A program made the position numbers and the translations under genes. DNA of 62,016 bases, taken from contig NZ_JACJSJ010000048.1 in assembly GCF_014698115.1 (NCBI RefSeq), positions 1-62,016 on the forward strand, given 5' to 3'. The notes under the pieces were generated by a model. That model saw only the letters and a program-made list of their open reading frames with translations. It was not told where the DNA came from and did not search any database. This DNA comes from Nostoc sp. FACHB-973. Lineage in GTDB: Bacteria > Cyanobacteriota > Cyanobacteriia > Cyanobacteriales > Nostocaceae. Below are positions 17,636 to 27,846 of this stretch, one piece after another. Each line of letters begins with the position of its first letter. Positions within the stretch are counted from its first letter, which is position 1.

Positions 17636-19132
17636 ATGAGATCTCCCTTAACTGTAAATGCTGCTCAAGCACGTCAGACAAAAGAGCGATTCGCCCAACC
17701 TGAGGAACAACTTACTTATGAATTGGGGAAGGCGGTACAGGAATTACCACCTCTGTACACAAGATTATTAGCAGGAACGATTAGCGTTATAGTATTTGGG
17801 GCGATCGCCTGGGCGCACTTCTCCCAAATTGATGAAGTCGCAACAGCACCAGGGGAATTAATTGCTTCTACACAGGTAAGACCGGTGACATCCTTGGGGG
17901 GAGGCTCAATTGTAGCTGTGAAGGTGCAAGAAGGCGATCGCGTCACTAAAGGTCAGATTTTGGTTCAAAAAGATCCAGACTTGCAGAAAACTGATGTTTC
18001 CCGTTTAGCTAAATCTACCAGATTGATTCAGGACGATTTGCAACGTTTAGATGCAGAACGCATTGGAGGTAAAGTTGCTGGTACGAAACTGCAAGATGAA
18101 CTTTTAAGTTCCCGTTTGCAAGATTTCCAAGCACGTCAAGCCGGAGCCGAAGCTGAAGCAAATCGCCAACTAGCACTCATCGATCAAGCCAAAGTCCGGT
18201 TGACTCGGTTACAAGATAACTTAGTAGCTGCAAAAAGCAGCGTCACCAATGCTAAAACTAACCTTGTCAACGCCGAGAGCATCCGTACTAGAGTTGAAAG
18301 TAATTTGGCGATCGCCGAAGAAAGAGAAAAAAGCCTACGCACCCTCATAACTCCCGGCGCTGTACCAAGAGTTGATTACCTAGAAGCCCAAGAAAGATTA
18401 ACTCGTACAAAGACAGAAATCACCAGGGCACAAGACGAAGTAACCAATGCCCAGAATAGAATAACTGAGGCTCAAGATAAAGTCACATCGTTAGAAAAAG
18501 ATATCGCCGCCCAAGCCCAAGAAATTCGCCAAGCCCAAGAAGCTTACAAAGCTGCACAAAATCAGGCCCAGCGCGTAGCATCAGAACGCCAAAGTGAAAT
18601 TTTGACCCAGTTAAACAAGCGTAAAGAAGAACTGACAACGGTTCAAGGTCAATTAGAGCAAGCGAGAAAGCAGCAAGCTTTGGAAACCATCGACGCTCCT
18701 GTTAGTGGTACGATTTACAGAGTCAAAGCCACCAAGGGACCAGTACAACCAGGTGAAGAATTGGTGTCAATTTTGCCGGAAGGAGAAGAAATGCTCCTAG
18801 AGGTGAAAGTTCTCAACCGCGATATTGGGTTTATTCGTCAAGGAATGAGAGCGAAAGTGAAAATGGCAACTTTCCCCTTCCAAGAATTTGGTACTGTGGA
18901 AGGTGAAGTTGTGCAAGTCAGCCCCAATGCAATTGTTGATAAAGAATTGGGCTTAGTTTTCCCCACAAGAATTAAGTTAAGTAAACACTCAGTCAACGTC
19001 CGGGGTCAAGAAGTCGAATTTACACCAGGGATGGCTGCTACAGGTGAAATTGTGACTCGTAAAAAGTCAATTTTGACCTTTATTACTGAGCCTGTGACGC
19101 GGCGATTCAGCGAGGCTTTTTCAGTGAGGTAG
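17636..19132 (+). CDS. HlyD-family membrane fusion (periplasmic adaptor) protein
   Basis: 498 residues. Residues 1-40 are cytoplasmic, and one membrane helix (about 42-62, LLAGTISVIVFGAIAWAHF) anchors it. A split biotinyl/lipoyl-like domain follows (VTSLGGGSIVAVKVQEGDRVTKGQIL and, after the coil, IDAPVSGTIYRVKATKGPVQPGEELVSILPEG). Between these lies a long helical coiled coil (about 125-350, rich in Gln, Ala and Glu). The C-terminal barrel ends in PVTRRFSEAFSVR. Such adaptors link an inner-membrane ABC exporter to a TolC-type channel in type I secretion. No ABC gene lies in the window. The protease genes downstream point the opposite way, so a joint operon is excluded, though leaderless subtilases would suit this route. 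Confidence 0.92.
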   Translation: MRSPLTVNAAQARQTKERFAQPEEQLTYELGKAVQELPPLYTRLLAGTISVIVFGAIAWAHFSQIDEVATAPGELIASTQVRPVTSLGGGSIVAVKVQEGDRVTKGQILVQKDPDLQKTDVSRLAKSTRLIQDDLQRLDAERIGGKVAGTKLQDELLSSRLQDFQARQAGAEAEANRQLALIDQAKVRLTRLQDNLVAAKSSVTNAKTNLVNAESIRTRVESNLAIAEEREKSLRTLITPGAVPRVDYLEAQERLTRTKTEITRAQDEVTNAQNRITEAQDKVTSLEKDIAAQAQEIRQAQEAYKAAQNQAQRVASERQSEILTQLNKRKEELTTVQGQLEQARKQQALETIDAPVSGTIYRVKATKGPVQPGEELVSILPEGEEMLLEVKVLNRDIGFIRQGMRAKVKMATFPFQEFGTVEGEVVQVSPNAIVDKELGLVFPTRIKLSKHSVNVRGQEVEFTPGMAATGEIVTRKKSILTFITEPVTRRFSEAFSVR

Positions 19133-19139
19133 TTTTGTA

Positions 19140-19293
19140 GTGTCAACTTAAGCCTGGGCGAATAGAATTCGCGGCTATACAAGCAAAGTCCGCCTACGCG
19201 GACTCAATGAAAATTAAGGTTTTTAACCCGCGCAGGCGGCTTTCGTCTGTGTAGACGCGGTTTCTAACCGCCCATTTCGCGTTAAGTTGACAC
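19140..19293. repeat. 154-bp inverted-repeat element (MITE-like)
   Basis: It is bounded by GTGTCAACTTAA (19140-19151) and its exact complement TTAAGTTGACAC (19282-19293). The interior carries smaller palindromes such as GTCCGCCTACGCGGAC and no ORF. It lies in the convergent gap between the HlyD gene and the first subtilase. Confidence 0.75.
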
Positions 19294-19351
19294 CTATGAG
19301 CATTGCTAAACCCTTACCCAAGTATTATTGTCTAGCAAATTACTATAATTT

Positions 19352-20887
19352 TCAACCGAGACCCAAGAATTTTCTCACTTGATCTAATTGTTCTAATTGT
19401 TTTTGCATTTGCTCTACTAGTTTGCCAAAATCAAGATTATTCTCATTGCTATTCATATTGATGCCGCTGAATATCGGATCATAGTCTAGAGATTGAGACC
19501 AGAATTCTGGATTAACTAATCTATCATTACCTTCAGATGATGTCAGATATTTTGTTGTTTCTGTAGTTGCCTGATTACTCACAAAACGAAAATCAGAACT
19601 ATTAAAATTAGCAATGGTTTGTGGCATCAGATATTTTGTTGCTTCTGTAATTGGCTGATTGCTTACAGAACTAATATCGAATTTATTAAAACTAGAGATA
19701 ATCTTTGGTGTTAAATATTCTGCTGTTTCTTTAATTACCTGATTCGCCAGAGAATTCACATTAGAAATATTCAAATTAAAACTTGTACTTTGTGTACTAT
19801 TTCCTGCGGTTTCTGTGATAATTTGACGTACTTCGGCATCAGTTAGATTAGGGTTGGCACTCAGCATCAAGGCAACTACACCAGCGACGTGGGGAGCAGC
19901 CATAGAAGTGCCGCTATAAGTGTCATACTGGTTATTTGGAACTGATGAATAGACGTTGACTCCTGGGGCTGTGACATAGCTGATTTGACTTGTTCCAGAG
20001 CGGTTAGAGAAGTCAGCCATATTATTATTTCTATCTACTGCCCCAACAGCAATTCCGGATTTTGATGCATAGCGGGCGGGATAATTTGGTGATGAGTCAC
20101 CATCATTACCAGCTGCCATGACGACAACTACTCCTTTGCTGCTGGCATAGTTAATGGCTGACTCTAGAGTACGATTAGAAGATGTGCCTCCTAAGCTGAG
20201 GTTAATCACATTGGCTCCATTGTCCACAGCGTAGCGAATACCTTTGGCTATGGAATTGTAGGAACCGGAGCCAGAGTCATTCAAAACTTTGACAGGCATG
20301 ATTTTGGCATCATAAGCAATGCCAGTGACACCGTAATTATTATTTTCTCCTGCGATCGTGCCAGAAACATGAGTTCCATGACCGTTTCTGTCTAAGGTAT
20401 TGTTGTTGTTACCAGAAAAGTTCCAGCCATAATTATCATCAACATAACCATTGCCATCATCATCTATACCGTTATCTGCAATTTCTTTGGTATTCGTCCA
20501 AATATTATTTCTCAAATCTTCGTGGTTGTAGTCAACCCCAGTATCTACAACAGCAACAACAACACCTTTACCTGTGTATCCATTTTTCCAAGCCTCTGGA
20601 GCATTCACAAGGTCTGCCCCCCAATTATTCCCACCCTGGTTAGGCACATCAGCAAAAGGATTTTGACCAGCAGCTTTACTGACTGCTGAACCTGCATTTA
20701 CCAAGCCATAACCATTAGTAGAATTGTAATTTCCGGTGCTTGTGGCAGTAGCTTCTGGGTAATAGCTACTACTACTAAGGTTCAAGGTATGGTCATCTTG
20801 GACACGAAAAGTATCTACTGAGGAGATAGAAGTAGAATTTAGCCCGCTATGAGAAAGTAATTGGCTACTAGTGTCATTAATGGGCAT
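19352..20887 (-). CDS. Subtilisin-like serine protease (S8), no CARDB repeats
   Basis: 511 residues. The S8 catalytic domain spans about 78-370 with Asp115 (VAVVDTGVDYNH), His170 (NGHGTHVSG), oxyanion Asn261 (AAGNDGD) and Ser328 (GTSMAAPHVAG). A probable Ca-binding loop DDDGNGYVDD lies between Asp and His. There is no Sec signal peptide; residues 1-75 are polar and Ser/Thr/Asn-rich. The C-terminal 140 residues contain two and a half copies of a roughly 31-residue unit (SNQPITEATKYLMPQTIANF and similar) and end in a short amphipathic Gln-rich segment. A ribosome site GAGGAGA precedes ATG 20887. It is a paralogue of the next two genes, sharing the pre-domain GLVNAGSAVSKAAGQ / GLINAAAAVAKALGQ. 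Confidence 0.93.
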   Translation of the reverse strand: MPINDTSSQLLSHSGLNSTSISSVDTFRVQDDHTLNLSSSSYYPEATATSTGNYNSTNGYGLVNAGSAVSKAAGQNPFADVPNQGGNNWGADLVNAPEAWKNGYTGKGVVVAVVDTGVDYNHEDLRNNIWTNTKEIADNGIDDDGNGYVDDNYGWNFSGNNNNTLDRNGHGTHVSGTIAGENNNYGVTGIAYDAKIMPVKVLNDSGSGSYNSIAKGIRYAVDNGANVINLSLGGTSSNRTLESAINYASSKGVVVVMAAGNDGDSSPNYPARYASKSGIAVGAVDRNNNMADFSNRSGTSQISYVTAPGVNVYSSVPNNQYDTYSGTSMAAPHVAGVVALMLSANPNLTDAEVRQIITETAGNSTQSTSFNLNISNVNSLANQVIKETAEYLTPKIISSFNKFDISSVSNQPITEATKYLMPQTIANFNSSDFRFVSNQATTETTKYLTSSEGNDRLVNPEFWSQSLDYDPIFSGINMNSNENNLDFGKLVEQMQKQLEQLDQVRKFLGLG

Positions 20888-21228
20888 AAGTATTTTCTCC
20901 TCAAATAAATAAATTATTTTTTAGCAGCATTAACTGTTAAAACCTTTTCACCAAGGTTTTAAAGACTAATTTTGTCTCCTTTGCCAATAATTACTACGAA
21001 AATCAATAGTAAAATGCTATTTTTTTTACAAAATCTATGATGCAAAATTTGATTGTTTTGGAATCTAGACGTATGACTACTTTTATTCAAATCTGTATTA
21101 GTTTTAACAGCAAAATTTGGTAGTTCCAAAATTAACTTTTGAACTACCAAATTTTGCATTCCCAGATTTACAGGAGAATTCAGGAGTAAGAATTATATAG
21201 GAATCATATTTGATTTATAAATCAAATA

Positions 21229-24200
21229 CTAATCCCATAGCTGTTCCCAATCATATTCAGCAAGACTATTTTCGCCACCATCCTGACTGTCATAGAATTT
21301 CACTGACTTTTCCCAGAAAAGTTTATCTGCGAATTTGTCAGAATTTTCAAAATTTGCAATCTCGCTTTGCTTGTTAGGGCTTGGACTGAAATTAGAAGTT
21401 GCAACTTTCTTCTCAGTTGGATAACTAGAAATGACTGAGTTGATCCGACTTGTAGAACTGACGTTCAAGCTAGATAGTTTCGCATTGCTATCACTAATAG
21501 AATTGATATTTAAGCTAGCAATAAATGATTTCACACCATTTCCTGACGTTGTTGTGAGAATCTGACGCACTTGAGCATCAGTCAGACCTTTCTTAGCACT
21601 AAGGATCAAAGCAACTACACCCGCAACGTGAGGAGCCGCCATAGAAGTCCCTGGAAGATATTCATATTGATTACCAGGATATGTCGAATAGATACCTCTA
21701 TAGTCGTCCTTGTATGCTCCTGGAGCTGTAACGTATGCCAGTGTAGTTGTTCCAGCACGGTTGGAGAAGTCGGCCAATGTCCGATCGTAATTGACTGCTC
21801 CAACAGCAAGTCCGAACTTGTCAGCATAGCGAGCTGGGTAGCCTGGTGCTAACTCACTTTCATTACCTGCTGCCGAGACGACAATTGCCCCTTTGCTGAC
21901 AGCATATTGAATAGCTGAGAGTATCTCACTGGTAGGAGAAGGTCCGCCTAAGCTGAGATTAATGACAAGCGCTCCGTTATTGACTGCATAACGAATACCA
22001 TTTGCGATCGCTTTATCAGAACCTGACCCATTTTGACCATCATCAAAAACTCTCACTGGCATAATTTTGGCATTATAGGCAATACCTGTAACACCAAAGT
22101 TATTTTTCACTGCCGCGATAGTGCCAGCAACGTGAGTACCATGACCATCGCTGTCTAAAGTATTGTTGTTGTTGCCGACAAAATTCCAGCCGTAGACATC
22201 ATCAATGTAACCATTACCGTCATCATCTTTGCCATTGCCAGCAATTTCCTTGCTATTCTTCCAGATATTGGCGCTCAAATCAGGGTGATTGTAGTCTACT
22301 CCACTATCCACCACAGCAACGATAACACCCTGACCAGTGTATCCTTTTGCCCAAACTTCTGGTGCTTTAATCGCGTCGGCTCCCCAATTATTCCCTCCTA
22401 AGTCAGGAACGTCAGCAAAAGTACTTTGCCCAAGGGCTTTTGCTACTGCTGCTGCGGCATTAATCAAGCCATAACCAGTGGTTGAGTTAAACCCACCATC
22501 ATTAACAGGAGTGAGAGTAATTGCTTGTGTATTGTAAACAGAGTTGTTACTTTCATTGCTTTCAGCAACATTTCCCAATCCATCGGCTTTGAACATCAAA
22601 TAGTATTGGCCTGGAGCAATTATGGTGTCAATAGTCCAAGATATAGACTTTGAAAATGTAGCAGAGGGTGCAAGGCTTGGGATAGCAACAGAGTCATAGC
22701 CTATCGATATATCATCATCATTGCCTAGAATTGTGTCTCTGGAAAGAGAATAACCTGTTTTGCTAGTACCAGCATTGCCATTACCTTGATTTTTGATCTC
22801 ATAGGTGAATTCAAGTTTAGTACCAATGGCGGCGCTAGTGGGAGCTGAAGTATTTACTATTACCAAGTCTGGTGCAGTAATGGTAATTGCTTTTGCAACG
22901 AGGTTATTGTTTTCATTGCTTTCCCTCTCCAAACTGGAGCCATCTACTTTGTACAGCAGATAGTAATTGCCTACAGCAAGTTTGCTAGGAAGGGAAAAAG
23001 ATGTAGATTCTGAACTTACACTTCCCGGTCTAAGGTCAAAGTTGTTAATTAAGTCAGAACCCAAGTAAGCATCATCGTTACTTAAGCTTTGATCTTTGGA
23101 AAGATAAAAGTATGTAGAGAAAACACCAGCGGTACCATTGCCTTGGTTTTTGACCTGATAACTAACTTGAATTGTAGTACCAATGCTAGCGCTAGCAGGA
23201 GCCGAAGCGTTTTGTATTACTAAGTCTGGCGCAGTAATTGTAATTGCTTTGGCAGTGACATTGTTGTTTTCATTACTTTCAGTCAATTCGTTATTAGCAT
23301 CTGCTTTAAATAACAGATAGTAGTTTCCATAAGTGGTACTACTGCTAATACTGACATAGTAAGATTCTGAACTATAGTAACCAGGTTTCAACCCATTGTA
23401 TAAGTAGTTTTGGTCAGAGCCTAAGAGTGTGTCATCGTTGCTCAAAGCGGCATCTTTAGACAGATAAAACTTTGTTGTACTCGTACCAGCAGTGGCAGTA
23501 CCTTGATTAGCCAGTTGATAGTTGAGAGTGATTAAGCTACCAGGGTCAACCAAACTGGGAACTGAAACATTTTGAATGATTAAGTCTGGTTTGGGACCAT
23601 TAATAGCGATCGCTTTGCTAACAACGTTATTGCTTTCGTTACTTTCTGCGATTTTGTTATCGGCATCTGCTCTGTACAACAGGTAATAATTACCTGCGGC
23701 GATAGTATTAGCGATCGCCAAAGACGCTGTTTCTGAGCTAGTGACACCTGCGGCAATGCTGTTAACTCCGTCTGAGCCGAGCAACACATCGTCTGTGCTG
23801 TAAGCGTTATCCTTAGACAGATAAAACTTGGTGGTACTAGCAATGGCACTACCAACGTCTTGGTTTTTCACCTGATAGCTGATGTTGATGGTGCCGCCAA
23901 CGGATACAGAACTGGGAGCTACAGCGTTTTGTATTATTAGGTCGGCTTTGGTAATGGTAATGGCTTTGCTGACAACGTTATTGCTTTCGTTGGTTTCTGC
24001 AATTTTGCTATCGCCATCTGCTCTATACAATAGGTAATAATTGCCTGTGGCAATAGTATTAGCGATCGCCAAAGATACTGTTTCTGAGCTAGTGGCACCT
24101 GCGGCAATGGTGTTAACGGCATCTGAGCCGAGCAACACATCATCTGTGCTGTAAGCGTTATCCTTGGACAGATAAAAATTGGTGGTACTAGCAATGGCAC

Positions 24201-25275
24201 TACCAACGCCTTGGTTTTTCACCTGATAGCTCAGTTGAATAGTGCTGCTAACTGAAGCAGAACTAGGAGCCGAAGCATTTTGTACTATTAGGTCTGGTTT
24301 CCCTGCTGGATTAATGGCGATCGCTTTGCCTATGGCATTGTTATTTTCATTGCTTTCGCTAACGTTTCCATCGCCATCACCGTGATAAATCAAGTAATAG
24401 TTACCAGCATTGATGGTACTGTCGATAGTGAGTGTGGTTGATTCTGACCTAGAAATACCCGCTGCAATGTCAGCAACGTAATCATAACCGATGTACTTAT
24501 CGTTACTGTCTAAAGTCAAATCCTGGGACAAATAGAAGTTGGTGTAGCTATAGCCAGCATTGGCATTGCCTTGATTTTTTACCTGATAGCTGACTGAAAT
24601 GGTGCTGCCAACGGAGGCAGAACTAGGAGCTACAGCATTTTGTAGTATGAGGTCTGGTTTAGTAATATTAATGGTGCCAGCAATGGCGTTGTTGCTTTCG
24701 TTGCTTTCGGCAACATAGTTATAGCCATCGGCTTGATACACCAGATAATAAGTACCTGCGGTGACGCTATCGCCGATGGTGAGTGTAGTTGACTCTTGGC
24801 TATAGTAATTCGAGAGGAGGCTAGTAACGTAGTCATAGTTTAAGAAGACATCATCACTATTTCCGAGAGTCAAATCTTTAGAGAGATAAAACTTGGTGTA
24901 GCTATAATCAGCACTTCCACTGCCTTGGTTTAGAATCTCATAGTTTAGTTGAATCGTACTGCCAGCAGCGGCAGAAGTGGGATTTGAGGCGTTTCGCACT
25001 ATCAAGTCTGGTTGAAGGGCAGCAAGAGTGAATTCTTGGCTATCACTCTTGTTACTATCATTACTTTTAACAACGTATTCATTCTGAGGAGTGTTGATGC
25101 CACCGGGAGTGTAAGTAGTGCGATCGCTAGCTCTAAAAAAAGTATTTACACCAATCAAATCAGAGGCAGAGTAATTATTAGCATCATCGAAAATATTTGA
25201 TATTTGTGATGGTAAAGAGCTAGATTTTATACCAGAAGTTTCGTTAATCGGGTTACGGTCTTTGGTCAAAAGCAT
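21229..25275 (-). CDS. Large subtilisin-like protease with seven CARDB repeats
   Basis: About 1348 residues from ATG 25275. That ATG has GAGGTGA 8 bases upstream; the GTG at 25287 overlaps this site. After a Ser/Asn-rich N-terminus come seven CARDB-like beta-sandwich units of about 117 residues (start PDLI(V/I)QNASAPSSASVG, end ESNESNNVVSKAITI), roughly residues 90-910. Then comes an S8 domain with VAVVDSGVDYNH, DSDGHGTHVAG, SAAGNES and GTSMAAPHVAG, all intact. An acidic/Ser-rich tail of about 110 residues follows. CARDB domains usually mediate adhesion or protein binding outside the cell, so this is probably a surface or secreted protease. No Sec signal is visible. Units 3 and 4 are nearly identical, indicating recent internal duplication. 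Confidence 0.92.
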   Translation of the reverse strand: MLLTKDRNPINETSGIKSSSLPSQISNIFDDANNYSASDLIGVNTFFRASDRTTYTPGGINTPQNEYVVKSNDSNKSDSQEFTLAALQPDLIVRNASNPTSAAAGSTIQLNYEILNQGSGSADYSYTKFYLSKDLTLGNSDDVFLNYDYVTSLLSNYYSQESTTLTIGDSVTAGTYYLVYQADGYNYVAESNESNNAIAGTINITKPDLILQNAVAPSSASVGSTISVSYQVKNQGNANAGYSYTNFYLSQDLTLDSNDKYIGYDYVADIAAGISRSESTTLTIDSTINAGNYYLIYHGDGDGNVSESNENNNAIGKAIAINPAGKPDLIVQNASAPSSASVSSTIQLSYQVKNQGVGSAIASTTNFYLSKDNAYSTDDVLLGSDAVNTIAAGATSSETVSLAIANTIATGNYYLLYRADGDSKIAETNESNNVVSKAITITKADLIIQNAVAPSSVSVGGTINISYQVKNQDVGSAIASTTKFYLSKDNAYSTDDVLLGSDGVNSIAAGVTSSETASLAIANTIAAGNYYLLYRADADNKIAESNESNNVVSKAIAINGPKPDLIIQNVSVPSLVDPGSLITLNYQLANQGTATAGTSTTKFYLSKDAALSNDDTLLGSDQNYLYNGLKPGYYSSESYYVSISSSTTYGNYYLLFKADANNELTESNENNNVTAKAITITAPDLVIQNASAPASASIGTTIQVSYQVKNQGNGTAGVFSTYFYLSKDQSLSNDDAYLGSDLINNFDLRPGSVSSESTSFSLPSKLAVGNYYLLYKVDGSSLERESNENNNLVAKAITITAPDLVIVNTSAPTSAAIGTKLEFTYEIKNQGNGNAGTSKTGYSLSRDTILGNDDDISIGYDSVAIPSLAPSATFSKSISWTIDTIIAPGQYYLMFKADGLGNVAESNESNNSVYNTQAITLTPVNDGGFNSTTGYGLINAAAAVAKALGQSTFADVPDLGGNNWGADAIKAPEVWAKGYTGQGVIVAVVDSGVDYNHPDLSANIWKNSKEIAGNGKDDDGNGYIDDVYGWNFVGNNNNTLDSDGHGTHVAGTIAAVKNNFGVTGIAYNAKIMPVRVFDDGQNGSGSDKAIANGIRYAVNNGALVINLSLGGPSPTSEILSAIQYAVSKGAIVVSAAGNESELAPGYPARYADKFGLAVGAVNYDRTLADFSNRAGTTTLAYVTAPGAYKDDYRGIYSTYPGNQYEYLPGTSMAAPHVAGVVALILSAKKGLTDAQVRQILTTTSGNGVKSFIASLNINSISDSNAKLSSLNVSSTSRINSVISSYPTEKKVATSNFSPSPNKQSEIANFENSDKFADKLFWEKSVKFYDSQDGGENSLAEYDWEQLWD

Positions 25276-25461
25276 GAGTAGTTTCACCTCGAATATTCAA
25301 GTAAATTTGCACAACAACAAGTACTCAAATCTTTAATGCCTGAGGGATTGAGCCTGAAAAATATATTTTTTAGTAAGACAGATGCTACAAGTACAATTAA
25401 CTATAAAATCACGTAATTAGCAAGTAATATTGCAGTTTTCTGCACATTTTTAGGAGTTGGA

Positions 25462-25497
25462 TGTAAAAACCAGCCCTTCAAAGAAGTCAGGGCTGGT
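25462..25497 (-). terminator. Rho-independent terminator of the third subtilase
   Basis: A perfect 9-bp stem ACCAGCCCT / AGGGCTGGT with an 11-base loop. On the minus strand it is followed by TTTTTAC. It lies 67 bp past the stop of the upstream subtilase, so the two protease genes are separate transcripts. Confidence 0.88.
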
Positions 25498-25563
25498 AGT
25501 TCATATCTTCCCAGTCCCCAGTCCCTAGTCCCCAATCCCCAGTACGCAATTCGTGAGATTTTT

Positions 25564-27846
25564 CTATGCCAAACTATTTTCTGCTGTTGTTGTGACAATC
25601 TGACGCACTTGGGCATCAGTTAGACCTTTCTTTGCACTTAACATCAAGGCTATTACTCCAGCAACGTGGGGAGTTGCCATAGATGTTCCGTCTTTAGAAC
25701 CATAGTAATTGCCTGGTAATGTAGAGTAGATATCGACTCCTGGAGCCGTGATGTAGGGGAGTGTATTTGGCCCAGCTTCGTTAGAGAAGTAAGCCATCTC
25801 TTCATACTTATCAACTGCCCCAACAGCCAGCCCCCATTTATTGGCATAGCGGGCAGGATAAATAGGTTCAGAACCACTAGAATTGCCTGCTGCCATGACG
25901 ACAATTACCCCTTTGCTGGCGGCATATTGAACGGCTGACTCGATGTCGCTGTTAGGTTCATCGCTACCCAAGCTGAGGTTAATGACATTAGCTCCATTGT
26001 TCACTGCATAACGGATGCCTTGAGCGACCCCAAGATCCTCGCCAGAGCCATTATCACCCAAGACTTTGACCGGCATAATCTTGGCATCATAAGCGATACC
26101 TGTAACACCAATATTATTTTTCACTCCAGCGATGGTGCCAGAGACATGGGTGCCATGACTATTTACATCTAGGGTGTTGTTGTTGTTATCGACAAAGTTC
26201 CAGCCATAAACATCATCAATGTAGCCATTGCCATCATCATCTTTGCCGTTGCCAGCAATTTCCTTGGTATTCTTCCAGATATTATTGCTCAAGTCTGAGT
26301 GATTGCGATCGACACCAGTATCTAGCACCGCAACGATAACACCCTTACCTGTGTATCCCTTTGCCCAGACTTCGGGGGCTTTTACAAGGTCGGCTCCCCA
26401 ATCATTACCACCAAGGTCAGCAACATCACCAAAGGTAGTCTGGCCAAGAACTTTAGCAACTGCTGCTGCTGCATTAATTAAGCCATAGCCATCGGTGGAG
26501 TTATAACCGATATTTTTGATAATGGTAATAGCTTTGGCAAGGACGTTATTAGTTTCATTGCTTTCGGCAACATCAACATCGCCATCAGCTTGATACAACA
26601 AGTAGTAGCTACCCGCGGCGATACTTTTGCTGATTTTGAGTGACAATGTTTCGCTGCTGTAACTCCCAGATGCAAGGCTGCTGGTGTATTCAGAACCCAA
26701 TAAGGTATCCTCATTGCTGAGAATTTTATCTTTGGATAGATAAAACTTGGTGTAGCTATAACCAGCATTACCAGCACCTTGATTTTTGACTTGATAGCTG
26801 ATTTGAATGCTACTACCCACTGACCCAGTACTAGGATTGACAGCATTTTGAATGATTAAATCAGCTTTGTTAATGCTAATGGCTTTGGCAATGATGTTAT
26901 TAGTTTCATTACTCTCGGCAATATTGTTATTACCATCAGCTTGATATAGCAGGTAATAACTACCTGTGGCGATGTTATTGCTGATGGTGAGTGTAGTTGT
27001 TCTGGCACTTACAGCACCGCCAGCGATCGCACTGAGGTAGTCAGAGCCTAATAGAATATCATCATTGCTGAATGTTGTATTTGTTGAGAGATAAAACTTA
27101 GTTTGTTGAGAACCTGCACTACCTGCACCTTGATTTTTGACTTGATAGCTGATTTGAATGCTACCACCCACTGACCCTACACTGGGATTGACGGCATTTT
27201 GAATGATTAAATCAGCTTTGCTAATGCTAATGGCTTTGGCAAGAACGTTATTATTTTCATTACTTTCGGCAACATCTCCATCGCCATCAGCTTGATACAA
27301 CAGGTAATAACTACCTGTGGCGATGGTATTGCTGATAGTGAGTGTACTGGACTCCGAACTGTAACTACCACCATTTAGAGTGCTGATGTAGTCATAACCT
27401 AAGTAGCTATCTTCATCACTGAGGGTTTGATCTTTGGAAAGATAAAAGTAGGTGTAGTTATAACCTGCACTACCCGCGCCTTGATTTTTGACTTGATAGC
27501 TGATTTGAATGCTACCACCCACTGACCCTACACTGGGATTAACGGCATTTTGAATAATTAGGTCTGGTTGAACGTCAGCGGCAATAGTGTTCGCTTGTGT
27601 AACAAGCTTGTTGCTTTCATTACTATTGTTAACGTAGTTATACGCTTTATTTTCTCCTCCCGAAGTATAAACTTCCCCAGGTGTGTAACTACTGCGATCG
27701 CTTGCTTTAAAAGTATTTATACCACTCACACTGGAGCTAAAGTAATTATTAGAATCATCAAAAATATCAGGTATTTTGGATGATATATTACTAGTTTTTA
27801 TACCAATATTTACATTATTAGAGTTAGGCTCTTTGGTAAAAAGCAT
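25564..27846 (-). CDS. Subtilisin-like serine protease with three CARDB repeats
   Basis: About 760 residues from ATG 27846 (the first start, GTG 27858, overlaps the GGAGTGA ribosome site). The N-terminal 95 residues match its neighbour in style (FTKEPNSNNVNIG, FDDSNNY). Three CARDB units (PDLIIQNAVNPSVGSVGGSIQISYQVKNQG and close copies) span about 92-440. The S8 domain follows with VAVLDTGVDRNH, NSHGTHVSG, MAAGNSSG and GTSMATPHVAG. It stops at AENSLA shortly after the domain, so it lacks the long C-terminal tail of the seven-repeat paralogue. It has its own terminator. With the two downstream genes it forms a paralogous array that differs mainly in CARDB number. Confidence 0.92.
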   Translation of the reverse strand: MLFTKEPNSNNVNIGIKTSNISSKIPDIFDDSNNYFSSSVSGINTFKASDRSSYTPGEVYTSGGENKAYNYVNNSNESNKLVTQANTIAADVQPDLIIQNAVNPSVGSVGGSIQISYQVKNQGAGSAGYNYTYFYLSKDQTLSDEDSYLGYDYISTLNGGSYSSESSTLTISNTIATGSYYLLYQADGDGDVAESNENNNVLAKAISISKADLIIQNAVNPSVGSVGGSIQISYQVKNQGAGSAGSQQTKFYLSTNTTFSNDDILLGSDYLSAIAGGAVSARTTTLTISNNIATGSYYLLYQADGNNNIAESNETNNIIAKAISINKADLIIQNAVNPSTGSVGSSIQISYQVKNQGAGNAGYSYTKFYLSKDKILSNEDTLLGSEYTSSLASGSYSSETLSLKISKSIAAGSYYLLYQADGDVDVAESNETNNVLAKAITIIKNIGYNSTDGYGLINAAAAVAKVLGQTTFGDVADLGGNDWGADLVKAPEVWAKGYTGKGVIVAVLDTGVDRNHSDLSNNIWKNTKEIAGNGKDDDGNGYIDDVYGWNFVDNNNNTLDVNSHGTHVSGTIAGVKNNIGVTGIAYDAKIMPVKVLGDNGSGEDLGVAQGIRYAVNNGANVINLSLGSDEPNSDIESAVQYAASKGVIVVMAAGNSSGSEPIYPARYANKWGLAVGAVDKYEEMAYFSNEAGPNTLPYITAPGVDIYSTLPGNYYGSKDGTSMATPHVAGVIALMLSAKKGLTDAQVRQIVTTTAENSLA

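Noticed and set aside
23580..24206. Minus-strand frames of about 90 codons inside the large subtilase
   Set aside because: They are shifted-frame readings of the CARDB repeats; their mutual similarity only reflects the repeats.
17636..27846. HlyD and subtilases as one type I secretion operon
   Set aside because: HlyD is on the plus strand and the proteases on the minus strand, each protease gene appears separately transcribed, and no ABC transporter gene is present.
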